A stretch of DNA of 64,000 nt from RXIX01 sp003989075. Lineage in GTDB: Bacteria > Pseudomonadota > Gammaproteobacteria > Competibacterales > Competibacteraceae. The position numbers were made by a program, and so were the translations under genes. Positions 8,578 to 17,800 of this stretch are shown here, piece after piece. The stretch's first letter is position 1; each line of letters opens with the position of its first letter. The DNA is taken from NCBI GenBank assembly GCA_029780415.1, contig JAKOYN010000103.1, forward strand, positions 1-64,000, written 5' to 3'. The notes below the pieces were generated by a model. The model saw only the letters and a list, made by a program, of their open reading frames with translations, was not told the origin of the DNA and did not search any database.

Positions 8578-11235
8578 ATGTACACGGCCTATTTCGGCTT
8601 GGATCACAAGCCCTTCAAGTCGAAGGATCCGCGGCATTTCTACCGCAATACCGTCCTGGACAACACCTGTGCGGCGCTGCTGCAGGCGATCCGGCAGCGG
8701 CGCGGTTTTGTGCTACTGACCGGTGAAAGCGGTGTTGGCAAGACCATGCTGCTGCGGCGCTGCATGGCCGAGGCTACCGACATCCGTTTCGTGCTGCTCG
8801 CCCATGCCAGCCTCGATTTTCCGGACATGCTCAGTTACCTGTGCGCCAATCTCGATCTGCCAGCCTCGCAGATGAGCACTGCGCAACAAAGCCGCCTGGT
8901 GCAGGATGTGCTGGTCACCGAGGCGGCCAGCAACCGGGTGATTGCTCTGGTGCTCGATGATGTGCAGGGGGCGAGCGTCGAGGCGCTTGGCCAGTTGCTG
9001 GCCTTTTCGGAGGTGCTGCCGCCGGAGCAGCGCCTGCAGGTGATGCTGGCCGGTCTGCCTGATTTCGAGGGCAAACTGCGCCAACCGGAATTGCAGGCCC
9101 TGCAGGCCAGTATCGCACTGCACTGCTGCCTGGAGCGTTTGCCGCCGCACGAGGTTGGCAACTTCATCATCCAGCAGCTGCGGGTAGCCGGCTATCCGGA
9201 TGAGGCGCTGCTGTCCGCCGCGACCATTACGCACATCGACAGCCATTGCCAAGGGGTGCCGCGGGCGATTGCCATGCTCTGTGATGCCCTGCTGATGTTC
9301 GCCAGCCTGGATCCGGGGCGCGGCATTACCCCGGAGCTGGTCGATGAGGCGGCACAGAGCTGCTTTCTCAGCGAAAGGCCGCGCACCCCGGATGCCGCGC
9401 AGGCGCGCAAGGTGCTCGATAGTGGGCTGGCGCTGGGCACGGCTGATCTGGATCTGAGTCTCGATTTCACCCTGGAACCCGAAGAGCAGGCGCTGCCACT
9501 GGCTAATGCGCCGGAACCGGCAGTGGCTGCAGTTCTGCCGCCCGTAGCAGCACCCGTTGCCGAGTCGATTTCGCTGGCGCTGCTGCCGCAGTCCTCGACC
9601 CTGCGCGAGTTTGCCACCCTGCTGGATGAAGTCGAGGCCAAGAGTCAGGGTGCCAGCGCCCGCGATCGCGCGGTGTTGCATTACTTCCGCGCCCGTTATC
9701 TGTTGCTGCTGCGTGGCGGGGATTCGACGCAGATCGCCGAGCTGGAACGGCGCGTGGCGCGCCTGCTGGAATCGCGCCAGCCAGTCTTGCTGGATCTGGT
9801 GATCGCCCGCGGCACCGGCGCGCAGCCGACCGGTACGCTGTGCGCCCTGGTGCTCAATCCGAGCTGGTGGCAGTACCGGGAAATCCAGCTGCGCGTGGAA
9901 GGACCGGACCTGCTGTTTGCTGACGACGGTCGCTTTGCGGCGCTGCGCCTGCTTGATGGCCGGTCGGCACAGCCGGTCTACGCCGAGTATCGTTGCCCGC
10001 AGTCCGATTTGCTGCCGACTACGCTGCATCTGCGGCTGGAGCTGTGCAACCACCGCGGCGAATGGAGCGCCTACGATGGCTGGGTGGAACTGCGCGCCGA
10101 TTTTCAGGGGTACACCCCGGTGCGGGTGGCCGTCCAGCACATCGGTGGCGAGTTGCGCCTCGACTACTTCCGTGCCGAGCCGCCAGCCGAGCCGATGACC
10201 GGCGCGGTGGGGGCCTGGCTGCTCGGCGCGGGTGCGGCACAGAACCCCGACGCGGTTGGTGGCCTGGCCTATACCCTGCCGCTGGAGCTGGAACCGGATA
10301 AGAGCTATGTCGATCCGCTGGTTGCGGCGCGCGCCGCCAGTCAGATCCTCAGTCGCGGTTCAGTGCTGAGCCGGGCGCTGCTGCTGGCCGCCGACCCGAC
10401 CTGTGCCCCGGCGCGCATCGAGCTGGTGTCGCGGCCTTTCATGATCTTTGGCCGCTACAACACCGGGACCGGCAAGGGTTTTGGCGACTTCGCCCTTGGG
10501 TTTACCGCCGATTACACGCGCATTTCCCGTTTGCACTGCGTGATCTGCGCGCTGGGCGACCAGTTGGCCCTGATGCCGACCAGCGATCTGGGGCATACCT
10601 ACACCGGGCGCAATGGCCAGCGTCTGGAGCGGGGCAGTTGGCATCTGCTGGAAACCGGCGATCAGCTCGACATCTGCGATCTGTATCTGCTGCGCCTGAC
10701 GCTGGCCTGGGATGAGCGCTCGCAGCCGGAAGCCCTGGACTGGGATATTCACGCTCCACGCGACAAGTTTGGCCACTATCTGCTGGAACTGGTGGAAACG
10801 CTGCGCCAGCTCGATCAGCGCAAGGACATGGATGATCTGCGCGCAGCGTTTCGCAACCGTTATCTGAATCTGCTCTGCATGCAGGACCGTCTGGCCGAAC
10901 TGAGCGGGGTGGGTAATCCGGGCACGCTGCTCTATGCCCGTTTCGAGCGTGCCGACAGCGCCGGTGGGCACAGTCCGGTGGTGCATTATTATTTGCCCAA
11001 GTGGCTATCGCTGGGCAGTGCCGCCGATGCCGGCTTGCGTATCACCGCGCCCGGCGTCGAGGCGCACCATGCCGAACTGTTCTTTCGTGATGGCATGTAT
11101 TGGGTGCAGAATCTGGCCGGGCCAGGTGCGGTGCACATCGGTTGCCACAGGCTGGCCACTAACGAGGTGCTGGCCCTGGAGGCAGGCGATCAGATCCTGA
11201 TAGGTGAGGCGCGCTTCAGTTTTGAGAGCTACTGA
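8578..11235 (+). CDS. ExeA-like AAA ATPase with two C-terminal FHA domains
   Basis: The N-terminal 300 residues are an ExeA/GspA-type AAA ATPase: opening MYTAYFGLDHKPF, Walker A GESGVGKT at 49-56, and Walker B VIALVLDDVQ at about 121-130. A Pro/Ala-rich linker near 300-340 leads to a middle region without recognised motifs. Two forkhead-associated domains follow, the first around 610-715 (FMIFGRYN, then SRLHCVI) and the second around 800-885 (SLGSAADAGLRI, then HHAELFF). FHA domains bind phosphothreonine, so the protein probably senses Ser/Thr phosphorylation and couples it to ATP hydrolysis. No transmembrane helix is evident. A GAGG site lies 7 bases before the ATG. Its 3' end overlaps the convergent kinase gene by 20 bases. 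Confidence 0.82.
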   Translation: MYTAYFGLDHKPFKSKDPRHFYRNTVLDNTCAALLQAIRQRRGFVLLTGESGVGKTMLLRRCMAEATDIRFVLLAHASLDFPDMLSYLCANLDLPASQMSTAQQSRLVQDVLVTEAASNRVIALVLDDVQGASVEALGQLLAFSEVLPPEQRLQVMLAGLPDFEGKLRQPELQALQASIALHCCLERLPPHEVGNFIIQQLRVAGYPDEALLSAATITHIDSHCQGVPRAIAMLCDALLMFASLDPGRGITPELVDEAAQSCFLSERPRTPDAAQARKVLDSGLALGTADLDLSLDFTLEPEEQALPLANAPEPAVAAVLPPVAAPVAESISLALLPQSSTLREFATLLDEVEAKSQGASARDRAVLHYFRARYLLLLRGGDSTQIAELERRVARLLESRQPVLLDLVIARGTGAQPTGTLCALVLNPSWWQYREIQLRVEGPDLLFADDGRFAALRLLDGRSAQPVYAEYRCPQSDLLPTTLHLRLELCNHRGEWSAYDGWVELRADFQGYTPVRVAVQHIGGELRLDYFRAEPPAEPMTGAVGAWLLGAGAAQNPDAVGGLAYTLPLELEPDKSYVDPLVAARAASQILSRGSVLSRALLLAADPTCAPARIELVSRPFMIFGRYNTGTGKGFGDFALGFTADYTRISRLHCVICALGDQLALMPTSDLGHTYTGRNGQRLERGSWHLLETGDQLDICDLYLLRLTLAWDERSQPEALDWDIHAPRDKFGHYLLELVETLRQLDQRKDMDDLRAAFRNRYLNLLCMQDRLAELSGVGNPGTLLYARFERADSAGGHSPVVHYYLPKWLSLGSAADAGLRITAPGVEAHHAELFFRDGMYWVQNLAGPGAVHIGCHRLATNEVLALEAGDQILIGEARFSFESY

Positions 11236-12586
11236 CCGGCTCGGGTGTGGCGGGCAGGGAGCGCGGCAGATGCACCTCGGCTAGAAAACCGCCCAGTGTC
11301 TCCGAGCGGCCCAGATTCAGTGCGCCGCCATATTGGGCGACGATATCGCTGGCGATCGCCAGACCCAGGCCATGGCCGGCGCGTGACTCATCAACGCGCA
11401 TACCCCGTTGGCTCAGCAACTCCAAGTGCTCCGGCGGACAACCGGGGCCGTCATCCTCGATACGCAAAGACAGTATTTCCGGCTCCAGCACGGCACTAAG
11501 CCGCACCGTAGTCCGGGCCCACTGACAGGCGTTGTCGAGCAGGTTACCGAGCAGTTCCAGCAGGTCGTCACGATCCCCGGAAAACACGCCGCCCGGCGGC
11601 AGATGGGTCTCGATATGCAGCGCGCGCTCCCGGTGAATACGCTGCAGGGTAGTGACCAGATCAGCGATTTCCGGCGCCAGCAGCACCCGCAAGCCCGGCG
11701 CACCGCCACCGGCGATGCGTGCCCGTTTCAGCTCGCGCTCGGTGAGGGCGCGCACCTGCCGTAACTGCTGGCGCAGATCCTGCCACCAATTCTGGAGTTC
11801 GGTCGGCGGCGGTGGCTGCTCGGCGAGCTGGGTCAGCGCGGTCAGCGGCGTTTTCAGGGCATGGGCCAGATTGCCCAGTGCATGGCGGGCGCGGCGCTGG
11901 CGCTGGTCGAGCAGGGTCAACAGGCGATTGAGCTCAACCACCAGCGGTCGCACCTCGGCAGGTGTTTCCAGCGACAGCGCGCTGATCTCACCCTGCGCCA
12001 GGCGCGGCAGTTCGCGGCGGATGCGTTCCAGCGGTGCCAGACCATGGCGCACCAGCCACCGCTGTGCCAGCAGCAGCAGGCCAAACAGCGCCAGCGCAAT
12101 CAGTGCGAATTCCAGCAACAGCCGCTGCAGTCCGGCACTGATCGGGGTGAAGTCCTCGGTCACTGCCATACGCACCGGTCGGCCCTGCACCTGAAAGGCG
12201 CGCCCCACCAGCAGCAGGCGCTGCGCCTGCGGACCCGTGATGAAAACGCGGGTGAAGCGCGTCCCGCTCAGTGATGGCAGCGGTAGTTCGGCATCCCACA
12301 GTGAACGCGAGGCCAGCTCGCCGCTGGGTGTTTCAATCCGGTAATAGTGGCCCGAATAGGGCTGGCGGAAGGAGATGCCGATTTGATCGGTGAGCAGGCG
12401 CGGCTGGCCATGGGGATCGAATTCCAGCGCTGACAGCAGCGTTTCCAGATCATGTTCCAGGCGGGCGGCAACGAAATCCTCGGCCAGCCGGCGCAGTGAG
12501 TAGCCGCCCAGGGCAATCGCCAGCGCCAGCAGCACAGCCAGCACCAGGATCAGGCTGGCCGATAGCCGCGTTTGCAGTGAGATCAT
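11216..12586 (-). CDS. sensor histidine kinase, PhoQ/QseC-like
   Basis: A 456-residue inner-membrane kinase with a helix at about 8-32, a periplasmic domain, a second helix near 155-175, a HAMP-like linker, then HisKA and HATPase domains. The phosphoacceptor is His242 in NLAHALKTPLTAL, and the ATP-binding lid appears as RIEDDGPGCP and AGHGLGLAI. It starts with ATGA overlapping the stop of the response regulator gene, so the pair is translationally coupled. With PepSY and cytochrome b genes just upstream, the stimulus may be envelope or redox related; that is inference. Confidence 0.92.
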   Translation of the reverse strand: MISLQTRLSASLILVLAVLLALAIALGGYSLRRLAEDFVAARLEHDLETLLSALEFDPHGQPRLLTDQIGISFRQPYSGHYYRIETPSGELASRSLWDAELPLPSLSGTRFTRVFITGPQAQRLLLVGRAFQVQGRPVRMAVTEDFTPISAGLQRLLLEFALIALALFGLLLLAQRWLVRHGLAPLERIRRELPRLAQGEISALSLETPAEVRPLVVELNRLLTLLDQRQRRARHALGNLAHALKTPLTALTQLAEQPPPPTELQNWWQDLRQQLRQVRALTERELKRARIAGGGAPGLRVLLAPEIADLVTTLQRIHRERALHIETHLPPGGVFSGDRDDLLELLGNLLDNACQWARTTVRLSAVLEPEILSLRIEDDGPGCPPEHLELLSQRGMRVDESRAGHGLGLAIASDIVAQYGGALNLGRSETLGGFLAEVHLPRSLPATPEPVSSSQN

Positions 12587-13254
12587 GGCGTGCCGGGGCC
12601 AAAGACATAGCCCTGGCCGCGCCGCGTAGCGATCAGGTCACGGCCCAGCTTGCGGCGCAGCCGGTTGATGTAGACCTCCAGCACATTGCTGTCATGCTCG
12701 GCGGCGAAGTCATAGATCTGCTCGGCCAGATGGCTCTTGGACAGTACCCGCCCCGGATGGAGCATGAAATAGCGCAGCAGGCGGAACTCGGTGCCGGTTA
12801 GAGTGATGGTTTCGTCGCTGCCGGACGGGCGCACGGTCTGCTGTTCCTCGTCCAGTTCCAGGCCGGCAGCCTGCAGGCGGCCATGTGGCCGGGCAACGCC
12901 ACGGCGTAGCAGCGCCTGCAACCGCGCGAGCAGTTCGGCGGTGTGGAATGGCTTGCCGAGATAGTCATCGGCGCCGGCCTTGAAGCCATCGACTTTTTCG
13001 TGCCAGGCATCACGGGCGGTAAGAATCAGCACCGGCACCGCATTGCCAGCGGCGCGCCATTGACGCAGCACCTCCAGACCCGGCCGGCCCGGCAGACCCA
13101 GATCAAGCACTACCAGCGCATAAGGCTCGGATTCACCCATGAACTGGGCATCGACGCCGTTATCGGCCAGATCGACAGCAAAGCCGGCCTGTTCCAGCTC
13201 CAGACGCAGGTGCGCGCTGAGCCGAACATCGTCTTCCACCAGCAGCAGGCGCAT
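12583..13254 (-). CDS. OmpR/PhoP-family response regulator
   Basis: A 223-residue two-domain regulator. The receiver has the acidic pair in VEDD, phosphoacceptor Asp51 in VVLDLGLPG, and Lys in LGKPFHTAELL. The C-terminal winged helix (about 125-220) ends RRKLGRDLIATRRGQGYVFG, typical of the OmpR/PhoB family. It is the partner of the overlapping kinase gene and probably regulates the adjacent PepSY and cytochrome genes. Confidence 0.95.
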   Translation of the reverse strand: MRLLLVEDDVRLSAHLRLELEQAGFAVDLADNGVDAQFMGESEPYALVVLDLGLPGRPGLEVLRQWRAAGNAVPVLILTARDAWHEKVDGFKAGADDYLGKPFHTAELLARLQALLRRGVARPHGRLQAAGLELDEEQQTVRPSGSDETITLTGTEFRLLRYFMLHPGRVLSKSHLAEQIYDFAAEHDSNVLEVYINRLRRKLGRDLIATRRGQGYVFGPGTP

Positions 13255-13266
13255 CTTCTCAAGCCC

Positions 13267-13584
13267 TCATTTTCGTTCCAGCGACCACAGTTCACCGCTG
13301 CGTGCGTCATATTCGAACTCACGCACCACGCCATCGTCATCGAGAATCTTCAGGTCGTATACATAGCGGCCCCGTTCCTGTTCCAGTTCCGCTTCCAGCA
13401 ACTGGCCGCCGGGGTGCTGGCGGCGATGGCGTGCAATGATGGTTTCCAGGGAGAGAATTTCCCCACTGCTCTGCAGACGCCGGATATCGGCGTAATCGCG
13501 CTTCTCGGCGCTGGCCGGGGTGCCATGAGCCAGCAGGGCCGCCAGCAGGGATAGAGCGGCGCGACGGTGGGGATGTGAGGGCAT
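13267..13584 (-). CDS. exported PepSY-domain protein
   Basis: A 105-residue protein with a signal peptide (about 1-26, ending ASA) and a single PepSY-like domain, recognisable in the pattern LSLETIIARHRRQHPGG, then YVYDLKILDDDG and YDARSGELWSLE. PepSY domains are found on periplasmic proteins that modulate peptidases or sensors. It starts 24 bases after the cytochrome b gene and ends 12 bases before the response regulator, so it is in the same transcription unit and may act on the sensor kinase. Confidence 0.82.
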   Translation of the reverse strand: MPSHPHRRAALSLLAALLAHGTPASAEKRDYADIRRLQSSGEILSLETIIARHRRQHPGGQLLEAELEQERGRYVYDLKILDDDGVVREFEYDARSGELWSLERK

Positions 13585-13607
13585 GAGCGTGTATCGCCGG
13601 GGCCGGA

Positions 13608-14234
13608 TCAGCCGCGCTTGCGGCCGGTGATCATGGCGCGGGCCAGATTCTCGCGATGCAGCAGGCTTTCCCAGAGCACGCCGAGCAGATGGCCGGCTAT
13701 CAGGAATACGGTGAAGTTGGCGCAGAACTCGTGGAGTTCCTCCAGGGTTTCGATGGTGTCATCGCTGCTGTTGGCCATGAGTTCGGCCAGCGGACCCAGG
13801 CCCTTGTCAGCGCCGTACAGCAGCAGGCCAGCGACTACGGTGCCGGTCAGGCTGAGCAGCAGGGCAACGATCATCGCGCCGCCGGCCGGGTTATGGCCCA
13901 GGTGACGGGGCGCGCGCAGCAGCAGCACATCCTTGACATAAAGCAGGGTTGCGCGCGGTCCACGCACGAAATCGCTAAAACGGGCATAGCGTGGCCCGAT
14001 GAAGCCCCAGACCAGCCGAAACAGCAGCAGGCCGCCCAGGACATAGCCGGCCCAGACATGCATGTTCTGCAACAACGGGCCATCCAGGTGATTTTGCAGC
14101 GCCTCAAAGATCTCGCTCTGGGTGGAATAGGCCAGGACAAACGCGCCGACCAGGGTCCAATGGAACAGGCGAACCAGTGGATCCCAGACGACGATTGCGG
14201 TGTTGCTGAGGTTGTTGGTGTTGTTGGCGCTCAT
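13608..14234 (-). CDS. b-type cytochrome, cytochrome b561 / Ni-Fe hydrogenase cyt b family
   Basis: A 208-residue integral membrane cytochrome with about four helices. Candidate haem ligands are the His in RLFHWTLVG, the His in NMHVWAGY, and His residues in ELHEFC and IAGHLLGV. The opening VWDPLVRLFHW is characteristic of the family. It likely moves electrons between a periplasmic donor and the quinone pool or a partner oxidoreductase. It lies between two PepSY genes and ahead of the two-component pair, an arrangement I recall from other gammaproteobacteria. Confidence 0.9.
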   Translation of the reverse strand: MSANNTNNLSNTAIVVWDPLVRLFHWTLVGAFVLAYSTQSEIFEALQNHLDGPLLQNMHVWAGYVLGGLLLFRLVWGFIGPRYARFSDFVRGPRATLLYVKDVLLLRAPRHLGHNPAGGAMIVALLLSLTGTVVAGLLLYGADKGLGPLAELMANSSDDTIETLEELHEFCANFTVFLIAGHLLGVLWESLLHRENLARAMITGRKRG

Positions 14235-14250
14235 GGATGGGATCTGTGGC

Positions 14251-14280
14251 GGCGCTCCCCGTGCATCGCGGGGAGACGCC
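14251..14280 (-). other. strong intergenic hairpin
   Basis: CTCCCCG, 7-base loop, CGGGGAG, flanked by GGCG/CGCC with one bulge. It sits between the stop of the upstream PepSY gene and the cytochrome b start. No U tract follows, so a processing, stability or attenuation role is more likely than simple termination. Confidence 0.5.
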
Positions 14281-14308
14281 GATGAGGAAAGGGGAAGTGC
14301 GGCGCGGT

Positions 14309-14626
14309 TTACTTGCTCTTGGCGTCAACCAGTTCGCCGGTCTTCATGTCGTAATAGATCTCCCACTTCTTGCCGTCCTCACCATCGATTTTGACTTCCC
14401 AGGTCTGCTTGCCCTTGTGGGTGTCCTCATAGGCCTTGGTGACCTTGCCCGGATGGGCCTTGGTGGCCATTTCTACCGCCTGCTCCTTGGTGATGGGAGC
14501 GGGCACAGCGGCAGCCGGTGTGGCAGCCGGTGCGGCCGGTGCGGCAGCCGTATCGGCGGCAAACGCGGGAATGGCGGCGAACGTAGCGGCGAGCGTAGCG
14601 GCGATCAGAGTGCTGCGAATTTTCAT
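14309..14626 (-). CDS. exported PepSY-domain protein, Ala/Pro-rich N-terminus
   Basis: A 105-residue protein with a signal peptide (MKIRSTLIAATLAATFAAIPAFA region, cleavage near residue 23), a low-complexity Ala/Pro linker, then one PepSY domain: ITKEQAVEMATKAHPGKV, then WEVKIDGEDGKKWEIYYD and KTGELVD. It is the first gene of the apparent PepSY-cytochrome b-PepSY-regulator-kinase unit and is divergent from prsT. The second PepSY protein in the unit is only distantly similar. Confidence 0.85.
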   Translation of the reverse strand: MKIRSTLIAATLAATFAAIPAFAADTAAAPAAPAATPAAAVPAPITKEQAVEMATKAHPGKVTKAYEDTHKGKQTWEVKIDGEDGKKWEIYYDMKTGELVDAKSK

Positions 14627-14870
14627 TTGGGTGATGCCTCATCGGTAACGGGGGTGAAGAGCTGCCCGGTTGTTCGGGACCTGTGGCCGCAGAGAGCAGC
14701 GACCTTGAATCCTAGTCTAGGACAGGCAGATTAAACCAAGCTGAAACCGGCTCGTCGCCTGATGCCACGGGAATGGATGGATTGCATTGTCTGTCTATAC
14801 TCGAAAGCAATCGACTCTGGATTGCTCACTCCCGTCCCACCCGCCGCAGTACATATGCCAGGAGGCTAAT

Positions 14871-17800
14871 GTGAAAAAACCGTCCCGTTTTCCCGTTTTC
14901 ACCTCGCGCGCCGCAGTGCTGGCCTGTCTGCTCGGCGCTGGCCTGGCGACCGGGCTGGCCGGGTGTGGTGATCGGACCACTGACATTGAGTACCTGCAGC
15001 GTGCCCGCGAGTATCAAGCCAAGCAGGATTGGTCGGCCAGCGTCATCGAGCTGAAAAATGCCCTGCGCAAGAACCCGGATAACCGTGATGCGCGCCTGCT
15101 GCTCGGCCAGATCTATGTGACGACCGGCAATGGCGCGCCGGCTGAAAAGGAACTGCTGCGCGCCCGCGATCTGGGCGCGGCGCGTGAGGTCTGGCTGGTG
15201 CCGCTGGCGCGCGCCTATATGCTGCAGGATCAGAATCAGAAAGTGCTGGATCTGACCCTCGAAAATGCGGATTCGCCGGCCACGCAGGCCGGTTTGCTGG
15301 CCTTGCAGGGTCTGGCGGCGCTGGCGCTGGCCCAGCCGGACGTGGCCCGTGGTCTGCTCAGTCGCGCCCTGACCCTGCAATCGGGACAGGTTGATGCCCT
15401 GCTTGGCCTGAGCGAATTGGCCCTGATCGGGCGCAATTACAGTGAGGCCGACGATTTCGCCACTCAGGCCAGCGCTGGCGCACCGGATGATCTGCGGCCC
15501 TGGTTTATCAAGGCGCGGCTGCGGCGCCTGCAGAACGATGATCCCGGCGCGCTCAAGGCTCTGCAACAGGTGCTGACTCTGCAGCCGCAAAATGCCACGG
15601 CCCTGCTCGAGCGCGCCGAGATTCGCATCGCCCAGGGTCAGCAGGACGAAGCGCTGGCCGATGTCGAGGTGGTGCGCAAGCGCCTGCCCAATTCGCCACA
15701 GGCCAACTACTTGCGCGGCAGCATCCTGTTCCAGAAAAAGGATTTTGCCGCTGCTCAGGATGCCCTGCTGCAGGTGCTGCGGGTACTGCCCAATCATCCC
15801 GGCAGCCAGTTCCTGCTCGGCTCGATCAACTATGAACAGGGCAACCTGCAGCAGGCGGATCAATATCTGGGCAGCTTCATCATCCGCCAGCCCAATTATC
15901 TGCCCGCACGACTGCTGCTGGCAGCGACCCAGCTTAAGCTGAATCAGCCACAGCGGGCGATTGACGTGCTCAAGCCGGCTCTGGCACAGGCGCCCGATGA
16001 TGCCCAGCTGCTGGCCCTGCTCGGCAGCGCCTATCTGCAGAATCGCGACTCTGCCAAGGGTTCCGAATATCTACAGAAGGCGGCGAACATCGCCCCCGAT
16101 GCCACCCAGATTCGCACGCAACTGGCGCTGGCGCGTATGAGCGAAGGCAAGCCCGGCGAGGCCGTGCGCGAGTTGCAGGGGCTGGTCGAACTCGGTCAGG
16201 ACGTGCTGCAGGCTGATCTGCTGCTGGTGCAGGCCTACATCCAGCAGCAGGACTACGCGCGCGCCGTGACCGCAGCCGATGAACTGGCCAGGAAAAAGCC
16301 GACTGATCCGGTGGCCCGCAACCTGCTTGGCAGCGCCTGGATGGCCAAGGGCGACGATAATCAGGCCCGTGCTGCGTTTGAGGAAGCGCTGCGCCTGGAT
16401 CCGAAATTCAGCACCGCCGCGCTGAATCTGGGTCTGCTGGAGCTGAAGGCCGGTAATCGCAGTGCCGCGCGTGCCCGTTACGAAAGCGTGCTGGCCCAGG
16501 ATCCCGCCAATCTGGGTGCGCTGCTGCGGCTTGCGGCGCTGACCGAGCAGGCCGGCCAGACTGAGCAGACGCTGCATTTGCTGGAGCAGGCCTGGAACAG
16601 TAATCCGGCTTCCCTGCAGGCGGGGCTGGCGCTGATCGGCCAGTATCAGGCAGCCGGACTTAATCTCAAGGCGCTCAACGTCGCCCGGGGTTTGCAGGCA
16701 GCTCATCCCGGACAACCGGCAGCGGAGCGCACTCTGGGATTGGCACTGCTCGCCGATGGCCGTATGGATGAGGCGCAGAGCGTGTTTCGCAAGCTGAGCG
16801 AGGCACAGCCGCAGTCGCCCGAGCCGTGGCATCTGCTGGCCTTGACCCAGGCGCGTACCCAGGATTTCAAGGGCGCGGCTGACTCCATTCAGCGGGCGTT
16901 GGCAGTGCAGGGTGATTACCTGCCGTCGCGGGTGGCGCAGGTCGAACTGCTGGCGCAGCAGCAGAAGTTCAAGGAAGCGCTGACCGCCGCCAGGGCCCTG
17001 CAGAGCCAGTTTCCCAAGCTGAGCGTCGGCTATCAGTTGGAAGGCAATCTGTATCTGCGGCAGAAGGATTTCGCCAAGGCGCTGAGCGCCTATCGCACCG
17101 CACATGCCCGGGCCGCCGATAGTCAGACCGTGTTGCTGCTGGCAGGTGCGCAGCAGGTCACCGGGGATGGTGAAGGCGCGTTGAAAACCCTGCGCGACTG
17201 GCTGGCGGTGCAGCCCGGCGATGTGCAGGTGCGGACCCGGCTGGCGATGGAATTGCAACGGCTTGGGCGGCGTGAGGAAGCCATCGCCGAGTATGAGCGG
17301 CTGGCCAGGCGCGAGGGCGCCGACAGCGCCAACGGCGCGGCGGTGACCCTGGATCGCGGCGTGCAGCAGGCCGATACGCTGCTGATTCAGGCCTATCTGC
17401 AGCAGAAGGAATACGACAAGGCGATCGCGGCGGCGCGCGAGTTGACCGAAAAGCGTCCCGATGATCCGGTCGCTTTCAATCTGCTTGGCGCGGCCTGGCT
17501 GGCCCGGGACGATGTGGCAGCGTCGCGCAAGGCGTTTGAGCAGGCGTTGCGCCTCAAGCCCGATTATGTGCCAGCGCAGATGAATCTGGCCGGGCTGGAT
17601 CTGAAGGCCGGTGATCGCGTCGCGGCCCAGTTGCGCTACCGGCAGTTGCTGGAACGCAATCCCGATAACCTGGCGGCCCTGCTGCGGCTGGCGGAGCTGC
17701 TTGGCCATGGCGACGAGTCGCTGAGTCTGCTGGAAAAAGCCTGGGCGCGACAGCCGGATTCGATCGAGGCCGGTCTGGCGCTGGGGCAGGAATACGTGGC

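Noticed and set aside
8713..10140. 475-codon open frame antisense to the AAA-FHA gene
   Set aside because: The Gln/Arg/His-rich translation is typical of a GC-rich shadow frame, and the sense strand has Walker motifs here.
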